Source: Parahoeflea alexandrii
GTDB taxonomy: Bacteria > Pseudomonadota > Alphaproteobacteria > Rhizobiales > Rhizobiaceae
Direction: 5' to 3'
DNA: 64,000 nucleotides
NCBI RefSeq assembly: GCF_024105735.1
Contig: NZ_JAAAML010000001.1
Coordinates: forward strand, 682,001 to 746,000
Below are positions 59,341-64,000 of the stretch, piece by piece (positions within the stretch are counted from its first letter, which is position 1; each line of letters starts with the position of its first letter). The position numbers and the translations under genes were made by a program. A model generated the notes under the pieces. It was not told where the DNA came from, searched no databases, and saw nothing but the letters and a program-made list of their open reading frames with translations.

Positions 59341-61119
59341 ATGGCCACATCAGAGCCGGCAATGGCCCGGGACAGCGAAAAAACAGCGCGATTCTGGCCG
59401 CTGTTCCTGCTGGCGCTCTGCGTGACCTTGCCGATGGTGCTGTTTGATGCCGTCGACGGCGTCAACTTTCTCGGCGACATCGATGACGATCTGCGGGCCG
59501 TCCAGATCCGGTTGCTGGTCGAGGGCGGATCCTGGTTCGACCGGACCATCCCGATGATCCAGATGCCCGAGGCTTACATCTCTCCCTGGTCGCGGCTGGT
59601 CGATCTGCCCTATGCGGTCTTCGCCTGGGTGTTGAGCCCGGTGCTGGGGACAGAGACCGCGCTGCAAGCTGCGTTCTCATTCGTTCCAATGATCATGCTG
59701 GTGGGTTTCTGCGCAATCCTGGTCAAGACACTTCTGGCGATGTTCGACGGGATCGTGCCAGTGGAAAGGGTCGGCCTGATCGCCAGCCTCATGCTGATGT
59801 GGCTGGCGCTGTGGGAGTTCAGCCCGGGCCGGATCGACCACCATAATGTGCAATTGCTGCTGATCATGCTCAGTTTCTGGGGCCTGAGCCTCTGGACGCC
59901 GCGCGGCGCGGTGCTGGCCGGGATCGGCTGCGTTGGCTCGGTTGCCGTCGGGCTGGAACTGCTGCCCGTGATCAGTGTCGTTCTGGGCGGGGTCAGCCTG
60001 TGCTGGATGCTCGACCGGCCGGGAAGCCGGGCATTTGCCTTCGCGCTTGGACTGACCATGCTGGTGGCGACGCCGCTTTTCGGGTTATTGCTGATCGGGC
60101 CTTCGGAGCTTGTCTCGACCCAGTGCGATGCCCTGTCCGCTCCCTTCGCGATCGCGCTTGCGGGCTATGGCGGCATCATCGCGGCGCTTGCCGGGATGCC
60201 TGTCCGGGCGGGTTGGATCGGGCGGGGCGCGCTCCTGGTTCTGGCAGGTGCGGCGCTCGCCGGCTGGCTGGGCTGGCAGTATCCGCTTTGCCTGCAGGGG
60301 CCTTATCACATGATCGATCCGCTCTCGCGGACCTTCTGGCTGGAGCGGGTAGAGCAGGAGAAATCATTCCTGCTCTATTTCCAGAACGGCAATTCGGCCA
60401 CACTGGTGGTGCTCGGCACCCTGGCGGTTGTTCTGGCGGTGTCCGCACCGATGGTTCTGGCGACGCTGAGAAAGGGACGTTCGGCGCTTGCCATTATCTA
60501 TGCATGCGCCGTCGTCGCGCTGGTGCTGACGCTGCTGCAGACCCGCTACGTGCGGTTTCCGATCGCTCTGGCGACGCTTTTCGTGCCCTATGTCCTGAGC
60601 ATGGTCTCACACAAGAGACAAGCCACGTCGAAGTTGCTGGCGGGAGCGGTGGCGCTGGTTGCAGCAACAGGCCTGGCGTTGCAGGCCCTGGTGCCTGCCC
60701 GATCCGAGCAATTCGACGTGGTGGATTACCTGGCCTATCCCCATTGCGAACAGGCTGATGTGAGCGTTCTCGAACGGGTTGAACCGGGCCGGATCATGGC
60801 GCCGCCCTGGCTGGGGTTGCAACTGATGGACCAGCTGCCACCGGGGATGACGGTTGCTTCCGTGTCCTTTCACCGGGCGGCACCCGGCATGCGCAGGACC
60901 CTGCAGGGCTTTGCCTCCACCGACGGCGCGACCCGCCGTGCGGCGCTCGGGGACTTCGATTACATTGCGCTGTGCCGCTTGCCCGTGCCGGACTCCGTTG
61001 GAGCTGACACGTTGTTTGCCGTCGTCGCCCGTGGCGGCGACTGGCCCGGCCTGAGGCGGCTGAGCGGAGCTGACGACACGTTCATGCTGTTTGCGATCGA
61101 CCACGGCGCCCTGCGCTGA
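59341..61119 (+). CDS. Polytopic membrane protein, GT-C glycosyltransferase-like (STT3-related features)
   Basis: A 592-residue inner-membrane protein from ATG 59341. About eleven hydrophobic helices are followed by a soluble C-terminal part. After the first helix comes an acidic periplasmic loop FLGDIDDDLRAVQIR (D46, D48-D50), the place of the catalytic Asp in GT-C enzymes. A further motif, SPGRIDHHNVQLLLIML, resembles the DHH region of STT3/AglB/PglB oligosaccharyltransferases. I infer a lipid-linked sugar transferase. Length and charge pattern fit, but no acceptor is known and no other glycan gene is near. Confidence 0.7.
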   Translation: MATSEPAMARDSEKTARFWPLFLLALCVTLPMVLFDAVDGVNFLGDIDDDLRAVQIRLLVEGGSWFDRTIPMIQMPEAYISPWSRLVDLPYAVFAWVLSPVLGTETALQAAFSFVPMIMLVGFCAILVKTLLAMFDGIVPVERVGLIASLMLMWLALWEFSPGRIDHHNVQLLLIMLSFWGLSLWTPRGAVLAGIGCVGSVAVGLELLPVISVVLGGVSLCWMLDRPGSRAFAFALGLTMLVATPLFGLLLIGPSELVSTQCDALSAPFAIALAGYGGIIAALAGMPVRAGWIGRGALLVLAGAALAGWLGWQYPLCLQGPYHMIDPLSRTFWLERVEQEKSFLLYFQNGNSATLVVLGTLAVVLAVSAPMVLATLRKGRSALAIIYACAVVALVLTLLQTRYVRFPIALATLFVPYVLSMVSHKRQATSKLLAGAVALVAATGLALQALVPARSEQFDVVDYLAYPHCEQADVSVLERVEPGRIMAPPWLGLQLMDQLPPGMTVASVSFHRAAPGMRRTLQGFASTDGATRRAALGDFDYIALCRLPVPDSVGADTLFAVVARGGDWPGLRRLSGADDTFMLFAIDHGALR

Positions 61120-61142
61120 GGCGCCGGATTTTGCCGCGCCGA

Positions 61143-62087
61143 TCAGGCCTGCATCGGGGCGGCAATGCGGCTGTCGAGCCAGGCGGCGAAACCGGCCATT
61201 GACTGGTCGCGGTTGATCTCGTTGAGCGTCTCGTGCCGGGTTGCGGCAAGGATCTCGACCGTGACATCGCTCAGGTCGGCCTTCTGCATCTGTTCGGCAA
61301 GCCAGGCAATCGCCTCGCCCTTGTCGGTTGCCGGATCCTCGGCGCCGCCGATCAGGTGAACCGGCAGGGCCTTCGGCAGTTTCGCCAGATTGACGGCGTC
61401 TCCGCCGGCATAGATCAGCCTGAACACGTCCTGCCACATGCTCACCGTCGCGTCCCAGCCGCTCAGCGGGTCGACAACATAGAGATCGACCTCGAGCGGA
61501 TCGCGCGACAGCCAGTCGAAGTCGGTGCGGCGGTCGGGCATGGCATTTGCCCAGGCCTGAAAGGTGAGCTTGGGCAGAATCGCGCTCGGCGTGTCCGAGC
61601 CCTTGAAAAAGGCTTCAAGCCTGAGGGCAACCTGACCGGCGCGGCCGGCCAGTCCGGCATTGAAATTGGAGTTCCAGACCGCCAGCGCGGCGCTGGCCGC
61701 GGGATGGGTCTCAGCGAAATTGAGCGCGATCAGCCCGCCCATCGAATGGCCGAAGGTGACGACCGGCAGACCCGGATGACGCTCGCCGATCAGGGCGTGG
61801 ATGGCGGCGACATCGGCGATCACCTTCGATGCGCCGTCTTTCGAGGCAAAGGCGCCGGGGATCGAATCAGACGCGCGGGTTGCGCCGTGGCCGCGGTGGT
61901 CGTGGACATAGACATGATAGCCGCGGGTCGCGAGAAAGCGGGCGAAACGCTGGTAGCGGGCGGCGTGTTCGGCCAGGCCGTGATTGATCTGCACCACGGC
62001 GCGCGGTGTGATTGTTGCCGGCACGTGGCGGACGGCCAGCGTTGCGCCGCTCGGGCTCGAATGGGGAAAGGCTGAAAAATCGCTCAT
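61143..62087 (-). CDS. Alpha/beta hydrolase (monoacylglycerol lipase/lysophospholipase-like)
   Basis: A 314-residue serine hydrolase. HGLAEHAARYQRFARFLATR (about 36-55), DHRGHG (63-68) and the nucleophile elbow GHSMGG with S115 match the monoglyceride lipase family. The Asp is in IGGAEDPATDKGE and the His in ATRHETLNEI near the C-terminus. It frees a fatty acid from monoacylglycerols or lysophospholipids. It is convergent with the GT-C-like gene. Confidence 0.92.
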   Translation of the reverse strand: MSDFSAFPHSSPSGATLAVRHVPATITPRAVVQINHGLAEHAARYQRFARFLATRGYHVYVHDHRGHGATRASDSIPGAFASKDGASKVIADVAAIHALIGERHPGLPVVTFGHSMGGLIALNFAETHPAASAALAVWNSNFNAGLAGRAGQVALRLEAFFKGSDTPSAILPKLTFQAWANAMPDRRTDFDWLSRDPLEVDLYVVDPLSGWDATVSMWQDVFRLIYAGGDAVNLAKLPKALPVHLIGGAEDPATDKGEAIAWLAEQMQKADLSDVTVEILAATRHETLNEINRDQSMAGFAAWLDSRIAAPMQA

Positions 62088-62207
62088 GACCCATTGGCCA
62101 TGGCCGACGGAGGAAAATCAAGAGCAATGATCGGAGATCGACCGCGCCGCCAATGCGTGCCGCGCTTGCTCTTGGCGCAAAAATCGCTAGTTGAGGGGCA
62201 ACGAGCC

Positions 62208-62453
62208 ATGGAGTGCCGATACGTGAGCGATCTGACCCTCAACCAAGCCATCGACAATATCTACACGTCGATCAACAATGACAATGAAGACCTCGACATC
62301 CACATTGCCGCGCTGAAGGCCGCGATGGCGCGCGAGGGCGTGAAGGAAGCGGTGTTCGAGCCGGGCAAGCTGGTGCAGCCCAACCGGCAGGGCCGCAAGA
62401 TCATGCAGTCCTATTTCCGCAAGAAGGGCGTAGCGGTCGGTTTCTCGGCCTAA
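62208..62453 (+). CDS. Small conserved Rhizobiales protein, unknown
   Basis: An 81-residue protein from ATG 62208 with GAGGGGCAACGAGCC upstream. The acidic N-terminal two thirds (SDLTLNQAIDNIYTSINNDN, then EDLDIHIAALKAAMAREGVK) end in a basic tail with GRKIMQSYFRKKGV. It lacks membrane segments. Small proteins of this type sit beside ettA in Rhizobiales as far as I recall. Function unknown. Confidence 0.75.
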   Translation: MECRYVSDLTLNQAIDNIYTSINNDNEDLDIHIAALKAAMAREGVKEAVFEPGKLVQPNRQGRKIMQSYFRKKGVAVGFSA

Positions 62454-62525
62454 GCCGATCATTGCCCTTGAGCGCCAATTCGACTAGACAGCGGGCAATT
62501 ATCCAAATCATGTCTGGAGCGTATC

Positions 62526-64000
62526 GTGGCACGGCAGTTCATCTATCACATGGCGGGACTCAACAAGTCCTATGGCGCCAAGAAGATCCTCGAAAACATT
62601 CACCTGTCGTTCTACCCGGACGCCAAGATCGGTATTCTCGGCCCCAACGGCGCGGGTAAATCGACGGTCCTGAAGATCATGGCCGGACTGGACAGCGAGT
62701 TCACCGGCGAGGCCTGGCTGGCCGAAGGTGCGACGCTGGGCTACCTGCCGCAGGAGCCGCAGCTCGACGAGAGCCTGAACGTGCTCGGCAACGTCATGCA
62801 GGGCGTGGCCGACAAGCAGGCGATCCTCGACCGCTACAACGAGCTGATGATGAACTATTCCGACGAGACCGCCGACGAGGGCGCGAAACTCCAGGACATC
62901 ATCGACAGCCAGAACCTTTGGGATCTCGACAGCCAGGTCGAGATGGCGATGGAAGCGCTGCGCTGCCCGCCGCCGGAAGCCTCGGTCGACGCGCTGTCGG
63001 GCGGCGAGAAGCGCCGCGTGGCGCTGTGCGCGCTGCTGCTCAGGCAGCCCGACCTGATCCTGCTTGACGAGCCGACCAACCATCTCGATGCCGAAAGCAT
63101 CGCCTGGCTCGAAAAGCACCTGCGCGAATATCCCGGCGCCGTGATCATGATCACCCATGACCGCTACTTCCTTGACAATGTGACGGGCTGGATTCTCGAG
63201 CTCGACCGCGGCCGTGGCATTCCCTACGAGGGCAACTACACCGCCTATCTCGACGCCAAGGCCAAGCGGATGAAGCAGGAAGGCCGCGAGGAAGCGTCCC
63301 GTCAGAAATCGCTGGCGCGCGAACAGGAATGGATCGCGTCGTCGCCGAAAGCCCGCCAGGCCAAGTCGAAGGCGCGTATCCGTGCCTATGACGAGCTGGT
63401 GAAAGCCGCCGGCGACCGGCGACCCGGCGAAGCGCAGATCGTGATTCCGACCGGAGAGCGGCTGGGCAACCAGGTGATCGATGTCGAAGGTATTTCCAAG
63501 GCCTATGGCGACCGGCTGCTGATCGATGATCTCAGCTTCAAGCTGCCACCCGGCGGCATTGTCGGCGTGATCGGTCCCAACGGTGCGGGCAAGACCACGC
63601 TGTTCCGGATGATTACCGGCCAGGAACAGCCTGATTCGGGCACTGTCACCGTGGGTGAAACCGTGCAGCTCGCCTATGTCGACCAGAGCCGCGATTCGCT
63701 TGACGGCAGCAAGACTGTCTGGGAGGAAATCTCCGGCGGCAACGACATCATCAAGCTCGGCAAGCACGAGATGAACTCCCGCGCCTATTGCTCGACGTTC
63801 AACTTCAAGGGCGGCGACCAGCAGCAGAAGGTGGGCACGCTTTCGGGCGGCCAGCGCAACCGGGTGCACCTGGCCAAGCTCTTGAAATCGGGCGGGAACC
63901 TGCTGCTGCTCGATGAGCCGACCAATGACCTCGACACCGAAACGCTCGGCGCGCTCGAAGATGCGCTGGAAAATTTCGCTGGCTGCGCCGTCATCATCTC
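62526..64000 (+). CDS. ettA: Energy-dependent translational throttle protein EttA (3' end outside window)
   Basis: EttA is an ABC-F protein that binds the ribosomal E site and gates elongation according to ATP/ADP. The start is GTG 62526 ([20 protein letters not shown]) after TCTGGAGC. Two ABC modules are visible. The first has Walker [10 protein letters not shown], signature [12 protein letters not shown] and Walker [11 protein letters not shown]. The second has [21 protein letters not shown] and [10 protein letters not shown]. The linker [20 protein letters not shown] is typical of the arm/linker in EttA. About 491 of an expected 550-odd residues lie in the window. Confidence 0.96.
   Translation, partial: MARQFIYHMAGLNKSYGAKKILENIHLSFYPDAKIGILGPNGAGKSTVLKIMAGLDSEFTGEAWLAEGATLGYLPQEPQLDESLNVLGNVMQGVADKQAILDRYNELMMNYSDETADEGAKLQDIIDSQNLWDLDSQVEMAMEALRCPPPEASVDALSGGEKRRVALCALLLRQPDLILLDEPTNHLDAESIAWLEKHLREYPGAVIMITHDRYFLDNVTGWILELDRGRGIPYEGNYTAYLDAKAKRMKQEGREEASRQKSLAREQEWIASSPKARQAKSKARIRAYDELVKAAGDRRPGEAQIVIPTGERLGNQVIDVEGISKAYGDRLLIDDLSFKLPPGGIVGVIGPNGAGKTTLFRMITGQEQPDSGTVTVGETVQLAYVDQSRDSLDGSKTVWEEISGGNDIIKLGKHEMNSRAYCSTFNFKGGDQQQKVGTLSGGQRNRVHLAKLLKSGGNLLLLDEPTNDLDTETLGALEDALENFAGCAVII

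Overview
The window is a chromosomal segment of a high-GC alphaproteobacterium of the order Rhizobiales. The evidence is a dnaG protein of rhizobial type directly followed by a 681-residue rpoD, a carA beginning, a GatB/YqeY gene, Rhizobiales-type small proteins and a RirA-type iron operator. A marine Hoeflea-like member of the Rhizobiaceae/Phyllobacteriaceae is my best guess, but that is inference and no 16S gene is present.

Layout. 1-9.6 kb is core: carA (partial, minus strand), yqeY-like, a PAS protein coupled to a LuxR-type regulator, a membrane GGDEF/EAL protein, dnaG and rpoD. 9.6-18 kb holds small conserved and stress-type genes: a DUF4160 remnant with intact DUF2442, GST, SDR, a DUF930 protein, SnoaL-like, GNAT, two tandem small secreted proteins and a SIMPL protein. 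Structured palindromic repeats lie between them. 18.07-19.6 kb is a small AT-rich island directly behind a tRNA(CAU) gene. It carries two short genes, and the second looks like a RiPP precursor: an NHLP-like leader, a Gly-Gly motif and a 12-residue Cys-rich core. 19.6-28.1 kb is accessory metabolism and regulation: AraC and esterase, a diguanylate cyclase, a dehydrogenase, a ureidoglycine aminohydrolase-like bicupin, an aldo/keto reductase and a TetR/quinone oxidoreductase pair. 28.4-29.6 kb is a Fe3+-binding protein gene with a promoter overlapped by a TGA-N9-TCA iron box. 29.7-33.3 kb is an AraC/DJ-1/SDR/GST cassette.

33.5-35.7 kb is a Clp-protease-like protein with a membrane partner. 35.99-40.9 kb is a full Ugp-like ABC importer operon with a TIM-barrel enzyme. 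41.1-42.7 kb is a Tat-exported Acg-type nitroreductase with its own MarR regulator, driven by a promoter that is itself a large inverted repeat. 42.8-46.4 kb is an Lrp regulator divergent from a three-gene operon (PLP lyase, M24 hydrolase, Asp/Glu-racemase-like) that resembles ectoine/hydroxyectoine catabolism without being complete. 46.8-50.7 kb holds small redox and membrane proteins, an iron-type ABC permease and a bacterioferritin-associated ferredoxin. 50.8-55.2 kb holds a GH3 enzyme and small redox or stress proteins. 55.3-59.1 kb holds LysR and a TPP enzyme coupled to a CaiB/BaiF CoA-transferase. 59.3-64 kb holds a GT-C-like membrane protein, a monoacylglycerol-lipase-like hydrolase, a small conserved protein and ettA (partial, running off the end).

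Iron supply is split: the binding protein (28.5 kb) and permease (48.6 kb) are far apart, and no ATPase of that system is in the window. Most accessory genes are paired with local regulators. The strongest candidate for something undescribed is the tRNA-linked island with the putative RiPP precursor and no visible modifying enzymes.
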